From: CAVVAH01 sp963746175
GTDB taxonomy: Bacteria; Actinomycetota; Actinomycetes; JACCUZ01
Direction of reading: 5' to 3'
Length of the DNA stretch: 64,000 bases
NCBI GenBank assembly: GCA_963746175.1
Contig: CAVVAH010000001.1
Coordinates: forward strand, 1,054,001-1,118,000
Part shown: positions 16,749 to 24,197 of the stretch, piece after piece
How the letters are laid out: every line of letters begins with the position of its first letter
How positions within the stretch are numbered: the stretch's first letter is position 1
Notes under the pieces: generated by a model
Told to the model about the DNA's origin: nothing
Databases searched by the model: none
What the model saw: the letters and a program-made list of their open reading frames with translations, nothing else
Translations under genes and position numbers: made by a program

Positions 16749-17647
16749 CCACCCGCGACCTCGAGGAGCTGGCCGTCGCCGTCGAGCGGCCGGACGACGA
16801 CTCCCGGGCGGCGGCCCGGGCCGCGCTGGGCCCGCACGCGGGTGTGCTCGGTGAGCTGGCGACCTGGCTGGCCGGCGTGCAGCACCGGGCAGCGCCCACG
16901 GTCCCGCGGCGCCCACGTCTCGTCGTCGTCGCCGACGAGCTGCCGCCGCGCACCGTCGATCTCGCTGCCGACACGTCGGTGGAGGTCGCGCACCTGCCGC
17001 GGCTCGGCACCGTCGGTGCCGTCGACACCGACGACGCGTGCGCCCGCGACGACGCACTGGCGGCGGTGCTCGCCGGTGCGGCCCGCGCCGACGAGGAGGC
17101 GGACGCCGGCACCGACCTGCTGCTGGTCGCCCTGCCCGCCGCCGACCTGGCGGTGCCCGCAGCGACGCTCATCGGTCTGCTGACCCGGTCGGACGCGTCG
17201 GCGGTCACTGCGACAGACCTCGACGACGCGACCTGGATGCAGCGCTGCGCCACCACCCGCGACGCCATGCGCCGGGGCCGGCCGCTGCTGTCCGACTACC
17301 CCGCGCTGCTCGCCGCGGTGGCCGGCGCGGACCTGGCGTTCGCCACCGGTCTGCTCCTGCAGGCGGCGGCCCGGCGTACGCCGGTTCTGCTCGACGGGCC
17401 GGTGTCCGCCGCCGCCGCGCTGGTCGCCGGGCGGCTGTCGTTCCGTGCACCCGGCTGGTGGCTCGCCGGCGGCCTGTCCCCCGACCCGGCCCACCGGCTG
17501 GCTCTCGGCCGGCTGGACCTCGAGCCGGTCCTCGATCTCGGGCTGCGCGGCGACGACGGCACCGGCGCCCTGCTGGCCGTCCCGGTCCTGCGGGCCGCCG
17601 TCGCCCGAGGGCCCGAGGTGCCTCCCGCGGACCAGGAACGGACGTGA
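16745..17647 (+). CDS. degenerate CobT-like protein
   Basis: A 300-residue soluble protein related to nicotinate-nucleotide:dimethylbenzimidazole phosphoribosyltransferase (CobT). CobT activates the lower base of cobalamin. Alignable pieces are ELATWLAGVQ near the N-terminus, RTPVLLDGPVSAAAALVAG in the middle and LDLGLRGDDGTGALLAVPVLRAA near the end. But the GEMGIGNTT loop is replaced by VALPAADLAVPAAT, the early ADHGV motif by ADELPP, and the catalytic glutamate region GEG by DDG. So it is probably not a normal CobT. Last in the operon and coupled to the S component, it may bind a corrinoid or lower ligand instead. Confidence 0.75.
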   Translation: MTTRDLEELAVAVERPDDDSRAAARAALGPHAGVLGELATWLAGVQHRAAPTVPRRPRLVVVADELPPRTVDLAADTSVEVAHLPRLGTVGAVDTDDACARDDALAAVLAGAARADEEADAGTDLLLVALPAADLAVPAATLIGLLTRSDASAVTATDLDDATWMQRCATTRDAMRRGRPLLSDYPALLAAVAGADLAFATGLLLQAAARRTPVLLDGPVSAAAALVAGRLSFRAPGWWLAGGLSPDPAHRLALGRLDLEPVLDLGLRGDDGTGALLAVPVLRAAVARGPEVPPADQERT

Positions 17648-17730
17648 GCGGCCACTCGTCAGGCTGTGACGGCGCTCGTCCGGCGGCAGGGCCGCCTGAC
17701 CCGTGGGCCTGACCCGTGGGCCTCGTGGGG

Positions 17731-18252
17731 TCAGGGGGACGCGGTGAGGGCGCGGATCACCTGGTCGGCGTGCGCCTCCGCGTCGCCGTGGGAGGTGTCG
17801 ACGACCAGGTCCGCCACCGCGCGGTACCGCGGCTCACGGCCGGCCGACAGCAGGCGCAGCGCGGCAGGCGGGTCGGGCTGCAGGAACGGCCGGCCGGCGC
17901 CGTCGCCGACCCGCCGGACCAGCACCTCGACGGGTGTGTGCAGGTAGACGACGAAGGCGTCCGCCGCCTGCAGCGCCGCGACGTCGTCGTCCGACTCCAC
18001 GACGCCGCCGGCGATCCCCGCCACGTACGGCGGCGGCCCGACCAGGGCGTCGTGCATGACCCGCGACTCGGCGGCACGCAGGGCCGCCGTCCCCCGCTGC
18101 TCGTGCAGCTGCTGGGTGGGGAGGCCCGTCAGGACGGCCACCGCCTCGTCGTTGTCGCGGTACGGCCAGCCGGTCCGCGCCTCGATCGCCTGGCCGACCG
18201 AGGTCTTGCCCGAGCCCATCATCCCGATCAGCAGGACGCGCTGGTCCCTCAT
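17731..18252 (-). CDS. shikimate kinase-like P-loop kinase
   Basis: A 173-residue P-loop kinase with Walker A GMMGSGKTS at residues 10-18 and the shikimate kinase layout (PYRDNDEAV, AGIAGGVVESDDD, VVYLHTPVEVLVRR, RPFLQ). It starts 10 bases after gcvT on the same strand. Family members of this shape also include gluconate-kinase-like enzymes. It is not in an aro operon here, so the substrate is uncertain. Confidence 0.8.
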   Translation of the reverse strand: MRDQRVLLIGMMGSGKTSVGQAIEARTGWPYRDNDEAVAVLTGLPTQQLHEQRGTAALRAAESRVMHDALVGPPPYVAGIAGGVVESDDDVAALQAADAFVVYLHTPVEVLVRRVGDGAGRPFLQPDPPAALRLLSAGREPRYRAVADLVVDTSHGDAEAHADQVIRALTASP

Positions 18253-18262
18253 CGCCGGTGGG

Positions 18263-19378
18263 TCACGCGGTCGACGTCGTGACGAACGGCGGCCTGACGA
18301 CGCGGAACCGGGCCGGCCGGCCGCGCACGTCCACGACCACCTCGTCGCCCTCGGCCGCCGACCGGTCGAGCAGGGCCAGCGCGATGCCCACCCTGCGGGT
18401 CGGCGAGAAGGTCCCGCTGGTGGTCTCGCCGAGCGGTGTGCCGTCCACCGTGGAGACCGCCATGTGCGGCCGTGGGATGCCCCGCTCCAGCCCCTCGAGG
18501 CCCCAGCCGAGCCGCGCCGCCCCGGCCTCCTTCTCGGCGACGAGGGCGTCCCGGCCCCAGAACGCCGGCTTCTTCCAGCCGACCGCCCAGCCGCAGCGCG
18601 CCTGCACCGGCGTGATCTCCGGCGACAGGTCCTGGCCGTGCAGCGGGTAGCCCATCTCCGTGCGCAGCGTGTCGCGCGCGCCGAGGCCGGCCGGCCGGAT
18701 GCCTTCCGCCTCGCCCGCGGCGAGCAGCGCGTCCCACAGGTCGGCGGCGTCGGCCCACCGCGGCAGCAGCTCGTAGCCGCGCTCGCCGGTGTAGCCGGTC
18801 CGGCAGACGACCACCGGACGTCCGTCCCACTCGGCGTCGACGAACGACATGTACCCGTGGCCGGTGGGCAGGCCGAGGACGTCCAGCGTCTCGTCGCTCC
18901 GCGGTCCCTGGACGGCGAGCACGCCGTAGTCCTCGTGCTGGTCGACCACGTCCACACCGTCGGGGGCAGCAGCGACGAGCCGGCGGACGACCTCGGCGGT
19001 GTTGGCGGCGTTGGGGATCAGGAAGACCTCGTCGGGCGACCGGTAGTAGGCGATGAGGTCGTCGACCACGCCGCCGGTCGCGTCGTCGCAGCACATCGTG
19101 TACTGCGCCTTGCCCGGTCCGACCCGCTCGAGGTCGTTGGTCAGAGCCGCGTTGACGTACGCCGCGGCGCCCGGGCCGCGCACGACCGCCTTCCCGAGGT
19201 GGCTCACGTCGAAGACGCCGACGGCCTCCCGCACCGCGGTGTGCTCCTTGACGACGCCGCCGCCGGGGTACTCGATCGGCATCAGCCAGCCGCCGAAGTC
19301 GGCCATCTTGGCGCCCAGCGCGAGGTGGCGCTCGTGCAGCGGGGACCGGCGCAACGTGGGCTCGATCGGGTCGCTCAT
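18263..19378 (-). CDS. gcvT: glycine cleavage system aminomethyltransferase (T protein)
   Basis: A 371-residue T protein. It transfers the methylene group from the aminomethyl-lipoyl H protein to tetrahydrofolate and releases ammonia. Typical segments are FGGWLMPIEY, FDVSHLGK, the folate-site region RTGYTGERGYEL, GLGARDTLRTEMGYPLHG and the C-terminal TSGTFSPTRRVGIAL. The ATG at 19378 gives the usual length. gcvH and gcvP are not in the window. I saw no glycine riboswitch in the gap shared with the divergent pepA. Confidence 0.95.
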   Translation of the reverse strand: MSDPIEPTLRRSPLHERHLALGAKMADFGGWLMPIEYPGGGVVKEHTAVREAVGVFDVSHLGKAVVRGPGAAAYVNAALTNDLERVGPGKAQYTMCCDDATGGVVDDLIAYYRSPDEVFLIPNAANTAEVVRRLVAAAPDGVDVVDQHEDYGVLAVQGPRSDETLDVLGLPTGHGYMSFVDAEWDGRPVVVCRTGYTGERGYELLPRWADAADLWDALLAAGEAEGIRPAGLGARDTLRTEMGYPLHGQDLSPEITPVQARCGWAVGWKKPAFWGRDALVAEKEAGAARLGWGLEGLERGIPRPHMAVSTVDGTPLGETTSGTFSPTRRVGIALALLDRSAAEGDEVVVDVRGRPARFRVVRPPFVTTSTA

Positions 19379-19534
19379 CACGCGGACGCTAGTCACCTGC
19401 TGCCGGGTCCGGCACACCGGCCCCGGAGGCGCAGGGCGGACGGGGCCGTTCGGCGCTATCAGGCCGAGGGTTAGCATCGCAAACCGTTCGCCCTCGCGGC
19501 GCGCACCAGCCTCCCCGAGCAGGACGGAAGAGCC

Positions 19535-21070
19535 TTGACCACGGTCAGCCTGAGCACCAGCAAGCCCGCCACCCTCAAGGTCGACGCCCTGGTCGTCGGC
19601 GTCGCGAAGGGCGAGGACGGCTTCGTCGTCCTCCCCGGCGGCGAGGAGGTGGACGCGGCGTTCGGCGGGCGGATCGCCCAGACCGTCGCGGCGATGGGCA
19701 ACCTCGGCTACCCCAACGAGGTCTCCAAGCTGTCCTCGCTCGGTGCCACGAGCGCGGCCGTCGTCGTGGCCGTCTGCGTCGGCAAGGCCAAGGTCACCAA
19801 GCGGGGCGAGCGGCCGTCCTACGGCCCCGAGGTGCTCCGCCGCGCAGCCGGTGCTGCCGCCCGCACGCTGGCCGGCACCGCGACGGTCGGGCTCGCCCTC
19901 CCCGCGGCCACCGCCGAGGAGGTGACGGCCGTCGCCGAGGGTGCCCTGCTCGGGGCGTACGCCTTCCGCGAGTACCGGGTGACGAGCACAGACCGCAACC
20001 GGCCGCCGGTGGAGAAGTTCACGCTCTGCACGGACCTGGCGCGGGACAAGAACGCCAAGGCGGGCGTCGCACGCGCCCACACCGTCGTCGAGTCCGTGCA
20101 CTGGGTGCGCGACCAGGTCAATACCCCGCCGGCCGACCTGCCGCCCGCGGTGTTCGCGGACCGCGCCGTCGCTGCCGCCAAGGCCGCCGGCGTGACCGTC
20201 GAGGTGCTCGACGAGAAGGCCCTGAAGAAGGCCGGGTACGGCGGGATCCTCGGCGTCGGCCAGGGCTCGTCGCGCCCGCCGCGGCTGGTGCGGCTCAGCT
20301 ACAAGGGCGGTGGCCGCAACGCTCCGCACCTGGCGCTCGTCGGCAAGGGCATCACGTTCGACTCCGGCGGCCTGTCGCTCAAGCCGGCCGCCGCGATGGA
20401 GTGGATGAAGTCCGACATGGGCGGCGCAGCGGCGGTCATCGCGACCGTCACGGCGATCGCCCGCCTCGGCCTCGGCGTGCAGGTGACGGCGTACGCCCCG
20501 ATGGCCGAGAACATGCCGTCGGGCACCGCCCAGCGCCCGTCCGACGTCCTCACCATCTACGGCGGCACGACCGTCGAGGTGCTCAACACCGACGCCGAGG
20601 GGCGTCTGGTCCTCGCCGACGGCATCGTGCGGGCCGGCGAGGACAAGCCCGACATCATCGTCGACGTGGCCACCCTCACCGGCGCCCAGCTCGTCGCGCT
20701 CGGCGCGCGGACCTCGGCCGCGATGGGCAACAACGACCCGGTCCGGGACGCGATCGTCAGCGCCGCCGTCGACGCCGGCGAGCAGATGTGGGCGATGCCG
20801 CTGCCGGTCGAGCTGCGGGCCTCGATGGAGTCCACCGTCGCCGACATCGCCAACATGGGCGACAAGTACGGCGGCATGCTGGTGGCCGGGATGTTCCTCA
20901 AGGAGTTCGTCCCGTCCGGGACGCCGTGGGTGCACCTCGACATCGCCGGCCCGGCGTACAACGACGCGACGCCGCACGGTTACACGGGCAAGGGCGGCAC
21001 CGGGCACCCGGTCCGCACCCTGGTCCGGTTCGCCGAGGAGCTGGCCGCCTCGGGCGTCCCCTCCGACTGA
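19535..21070 (+). CDS. pepA: leucyl aminopeptidase (M17)
   Basis: A 511-residue cytosolic dinuclear metallo-aminopeptidase that trims N-terminal residues from peptides. The catalytic domain shows GKGITFDSGGLSLKPA, the MKSDMGGAA block and the family signature NTDAEGRLVLADG, which carry the metal ligands and active-site lysine and arginine. The N-terminal domain is the usual ~160-residue regulatory part. It appears to start with TTG at 19535 preceded by GGACGGAAGAG. It is followed by a long palindrome at 21091-21138. Confidence 0.95.
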   Translation: MTTVSLSTSKPATLKVDALVVGVAKGEDGFVVLPGGEEVDAAFGGRIAQTVAAMGNLGYPNEVSKLSSLGATSAAVVVAVCVGKAKVTKRGERPSYGPEVLRRAAGAAARTLAGTATVGLALPAATAEEVTAVAEGALLGAYAFREYRVTSTDRNRPPVEKFTLCTDLARDKNAKAGVARAHTVVESVHWVRDQVNTPPADLPPAVFADRAVAAAKAAGVTVEVLDEKALKKAGYGGILGVGQGSSRPPRLVRLSYKGGGRNAPHLALVGKGITFDSGGLSLKPAAAMEWMKSDMGGAAAVIATVTAIARLGLGVQVTAYAPMAENMPSGTAQRPSDVLTIYGGTTVEVLNTDAEGRLVLADGIVRAGEDKPDIIVDVATLTGAQLVALGARTSAAMGNNDPVRDAIVSAAVDAGEQMWAMPLPVELRASMESTVADIANMGDKYGGMLVAGMFLKEFVPSGTPWVHLDIAGPAYNDATPHGYTGKGGTGHPVRTLVRFAEELAASGVPSD

Positions 21071-21090
21071 CCGGACGCCGTGCACGAGCC

Positions 21091-21138
21091 GAGTGGCCCG
21101 CTGGAGTCGTGGAATCCACGACTCCAGCGGGGCCACTT
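21091..21138. terminator. long palindrome downstream of pepA
   Basis: The arms GAGTGGCCCGCTGGAGTCGTGG and CCACGACTCCAGCGGGGCCACTT pair over about 21 bases with one bulged base and a 3-base loop. It lies 20 bases after the pepA stop, a natural place for a terminator, but there is no T run. It belongs with the other long intergenic palindromes of this window. Confidence 0.7.
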
Positions 21139-21306
21139 CGACCAGCTGGAGGGCCATCGGCAAAGACCGGGCAAACCAGGTGCCCCGAACGGGTGAGGGA
21201 TCTGTCACGAGCCGTAACGGCGGGGTGACGGAGGGCGATGGAACGGGTGTGATCCCGCTCCACCCGTAATCACGTCACCTCATCGGCATCGTCCCGGAGG
21301 CTCTCC

Positions 21307-22071
21307 GTGCTCACCCGTCTCGCCTCGACGCTGGCCCGCAACACGCGGGTCGCCTCGATCGCCGTCGCCGCAGCCATGATCGGCGCCGGTGGTGCGGCCG
21401 CCACCGTGGCGAACGTCGCCGACTCCACGCCCACCACGGACCCGGGCGTCGTCACGTCGACCGCGACCACGGACGTCCCCGACGCCGAGGACGACCAGGG
21501 CGAGGACGGCGACGAGGAGGGCGAGGACGAGTCGGACGACGTCACGCCTGCTCAAACCGCGACGACCGAGGCGCCCGATGACGACGCCGACACCGAGGCC
21601 GACGACGACGCCGCGGACAGCGAGGACGAGGACGCCGACACGCAGGACGCCGACGAGGAGTCCTCGGTGCCGACGGGGCCGGCCAGCACGCTGGCTCCGG
21701 ACGTCGCGGCCGCGATCGCCGCCGCCTGCGCGACGGCGACCCACCACGGCGAGTACGTCTCCTTCGTGGCGCATGCCACGCAGGGCCTGCCGGACCACGG
21801 CGCGCTGGTCAGCGCCGCCGCGCAGTCGGACTGCGGCAAGGTCCCGCCGGCCCCGACCACGGAGCTGACCACCGAGGCTCCCGGGACCGCGGCGCAGTCG
21901 CCGGTCACCCACGGCAAGGGCGCGGCCAAGCGCGCGGAGAAGGCCGCCGCCCGCGCCGGCAAGCGCGAGGAGAAGTCCTCAGCGACGGCCCACGGCAAGG
22001 CGGGCACGCACGGCAAGAGCACCCACGGCAAGAGCACCCACGGCAGGGGGCACGCGAAGAACGGCCACTGA
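21307..22071 (+). CDS. exported low-complexity protein, acidic centre and basic His/Lys-rich tail
   Basis: About 254 residues. GTG at 21307 starts a signal-peptide-like N-terminus (basic LTRLASTLARNTRVAS, then hydrophobic IAVAAAMIGAGGAAATVA). Residues ~40-120 are almost all Asp, Glu, Thr and Ala. A short globular-looking part with two cysteines follows (about 125-180, DVAAAIAAACATATHHGEYV). The C-terminus is repeated HGKSTHGK-like sequence rich in Lys and His. The mix suggests a secreted protein that binds cations or the cell wall. No family recognised. Confidence 0.75.
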   Translation: MLTRLASTLARNTRVASIAVAAAMIGAGGAAATVANVADSTPTTDPGVVTSTATTDVPDAEDDQGEDGDEEGEDESDDVTPAQTATTEAPDDDADTEADDDAADSEDEDADTQDADEESSVPTGPASTLAPDVAAAIAAACATATHHGEYVSFVAHATQGLPDHGALVSAAAQSDCGKVPPAPTTELTTEAPGTAAQSPVTHGKGAAKRAEKAAARAGKREEKSSATAHGKAGTHGKSTHGKSTHGRGHAKNGH

Positions 22072-22191
22072 CCACCCGGCCCACCGGCCGTCCGGGCTCC
22101 CCCACCCGCCGACGGCCGAACGACTGAGCCGCCCGACAGCCACCTGCCGCTGCCGGGCGTCTCAGCCGTCCGGGCCCGGTCCCAGGACCGG

Positions 22192-22506
22192 TCAGGCGCC
22201 GCCGTTCTTCTGCCGGGCGTTCCAGTCCCGCATCCGCTGCGGGTAGCCGACCAGCGCCGCGTCGTACGACGGGATGCCGAGCCGGTTCGCGAGCTCGTGC
22301 GCGGCGCGGGCGTCGCGTGCCCGCCGCCTCGTCCACTCGCCAGTGCTCGCCACGAAGACCACGGTGGTGGCCGAGACGGTGGTCGGTGGCTCGACGAAGG
22401 CCTCGACCCCGCCGTGCGACCGCGCGAACGCCGCCAGGTGCTCGGTGTCGGCGTTGTCGGCCTGCCGGACGACACCCGGCCTGGACCGCCTGCGGAACAG
22501 CCTCAC
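22192..22506 (-). CDS. small conserved-looking protein
   Basis: About 104 residues from a GTG at 22506, which follows a strong GGAGGGG. The C-terminal part (GIPSYDAALVGYPQRMRDWNAR) and the FVASTGEWTRRR strand look like a folded domain. It has no signal peptide. It is divergent from lpdA and convergent with the exported acidic protein. Function unknown. Confidence 0.7.
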   Translation of the reverse strand: MRLFRRRSRPGVVRQADNADTEHLAAFARSHGGVEAFVEPPTTVSATTVVFVASTGEWTRRRARDARAAHELANRLGIPSYDAALVGYPQRMRDWNARQKNGGA

Positions 22507-22724
22507 AACCCCTCCAGCCGACCCGCCACGCGGACTCGCGACAGGACCTCGCCGGCCTCGGTGGCCGGTCCTCGTTTCGCCTCGGCAACGGTAGGGCACG
22601 GGCCGGAGGTTCCGCGGAGCCTGTGGCCGACCCGCTTGCCCGGGAGCGTGCTCCCGGTGACAGGATGGGCCGACAGTCAGGTCCCGCGACCTGATCGCCC
22701 CTGCTCGACCGCGAGGAGTGCTCT

Positions 22725-24149
22725 GTGGCGGACCAGCCCGGCAACGACACCACCGGCGATGCCGCCGCCGGGGCCGGCTCGACCTACGACGTCGTCGTCC
22801 TCGGCGGAGGCAGCGGCGGCTACGCGTGCGCGCTGCGCGCCGCGCAGCTCGGGCTCTCCGTCGTGCTGGTGGAGAAGGGCGAGCTGGGCGGCACCTGCCT
22901 GCACCGGGGCTGCATCCCGACCAAGGCGCTGCTGCACGCGGCCGAGGTCGCCGACTCGTCCCGCGAGAGCGAGCAGTTCGGCGTCCGCTCGACCTTCGAG
23001 GGCATCGACATGCCGGCCGTCAACGAGTACAAGGACGGCGTCGTCGCCCGCCTCTACAAGGGCCTCCAGGGTCTGGTGAAGAGCCGGCAGATCACCTTCG
23101 TCGAGGGCATCGGCCGGCTCGCCGGCCCCACCACGGTGGAGGTCGACGGCACCCGCTACGAGGGACGGCACGTGGTGCTCGCGACCGGCTCCGCGCCGCG
23201 CAGCCTCCCCGGCCTCGAGATCGACGGGCAGCTCGTCCTCAGCTCGGACCACGCCCTGCGGCTCGACTCGGTGCCCGCCTCGGTGGTCGTCCTCGGCGGC
23301 GGCGTGATCGGCTGCGAGTTCGCCAGCGTGTGGCGCTCGTTCGGCGCCGAGGTCACCGTCGTGGAGGCGCTGCCGCACCTCGTCCCGCTCGAGGACGAGC
23401 AGTCGTCCAAGGCGCTGGAGCGAGCCTTCCGCAAGCGCGGCATCGACTACCGGCTCGGCGCCCGGTTCGCCGGCGTCGAGCGCGGCGAGAAGGGCGTCAC
23501 CGTCTCGCTCGAGGACGGCAGCACCATCGACGCCGACCTCCTGCTCGTCGCGGTCGGACGCGGCCCGGTCTCCCAGGAGCTGGGCTACGAGCAGGTCGGC
23601 GTGGCGATGGACCGCGGCTTCGTGACCGTCGACGAGCGGTGCCGGACCAACATCCCCACGATCTCCGCAGTCGGCGACCTGGTGCCGACCCTGCAGCTCG
23701 CGCACGTCGGGTTCGGCGAGGGAATCCTGGTCGCCGAGCGCCTGGCCGGGCTGGACCCGGCGCCGATCGACTACGACGGGGTCCCCCGGGTCACCTACTC
23801 CGACCCCGAGGTCGCCTCCGTCGGCATCACCGAGGCCCGGGCGCGGGAGACGTACGGCGCCGACCAGGTCGAGACCGTCACCTACGACCTGGCGGGCAAC
23901 GGCAAGAGCCAGATCCTCAAGACCGCGGGCTTCGTCAAGCTGGTCCGGCAGAAGGACGGGCCGGTCGTCGGCATCCACATGGTCGGCGCCCGGGTCGGCG
24001 AGCTGATCGGCGAGGCGCAGCTCATCTACGGCTGGGAGGCGCACCCCGACGACGTCGCCCACCTGGTCCACGCCCACCCCACCCAGACCGAGGCGGTCGG
24101 CGAGGCGCACATGGCCCTGGCCGGCAAGCCGCTGCACGCACACGGCTGA
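22725..24149 (+). CDS. lpdA: dihydrolipoyl dehydrogenase (E3)
   Basis: A 474-residue FAD flavoenzyme that reoxidises dihydrolipoyl groups of 2-oxoacid dehydrogenases and the glycine cleavage H protein. It has an N-terminal FAD-binding GGGSGGY, the redox disulfide GGTCLHRGC (Cys58 and Cys63), an NAD-binding GGGVIGCEF, and a C-terminal HAHPTQTEA with the catalytic His/Glu pair. GTG start at 22725. It sits 48 bases upstream of sucB, so E3 and E2 are made together. Confidence 0.96.
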   Translation: MADQPGNDTTGDAAAGAGSTYDVVVLGGGSGGYACALRAAQLGLSVVLVEKGELGGTCLHRGCIPTKALLHAAEVADSSRESEQFGVRSTFEGIDMPAVNEYKDGVVARLYKGLQGLVKSRQITFVEGIGRLAGPTTVEVDGTRYEGRHVVLATGSAPRSLPGLEIDGQLVLSSDHALRLDSVPASVVVLGGGVIGCEFASVWRSFGAEVTVVEALPHLVPLEDEQSSKALERAFRKRGIDYRLGARFAGVERGEKGVTVSLEDGSTIDADLLLVAVGRGPVSQELGYEQVGVAMDRGFVTVDERCRTNIPTISAVGDLVPTLQLAHVGFGEGILVAERLAGLDPAPIDYDGVPRVTYSDPEVASVGITEARARETYGADQVETVTYDLAGNGKSQILKTAGFVKLVRQKDGPVVGIHMVGARVGELIGEAQLIYGWEAHPDDVAHLVHAHPTQTEAVGEAHMALAGKPLHAHG

Positions 24150-24197
24150 CCACCAAGCACCAGCCCGACCGCCCGACGAGAAGGAGCACGAGAGCCG

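Noticed and set aside
19379..19534. Possible glycine riboswitch before gcvT
   Set aside because: The gap shared by gcvT and pepA is only 156 bases, and I found no tandem glycine aptamer motif in it.
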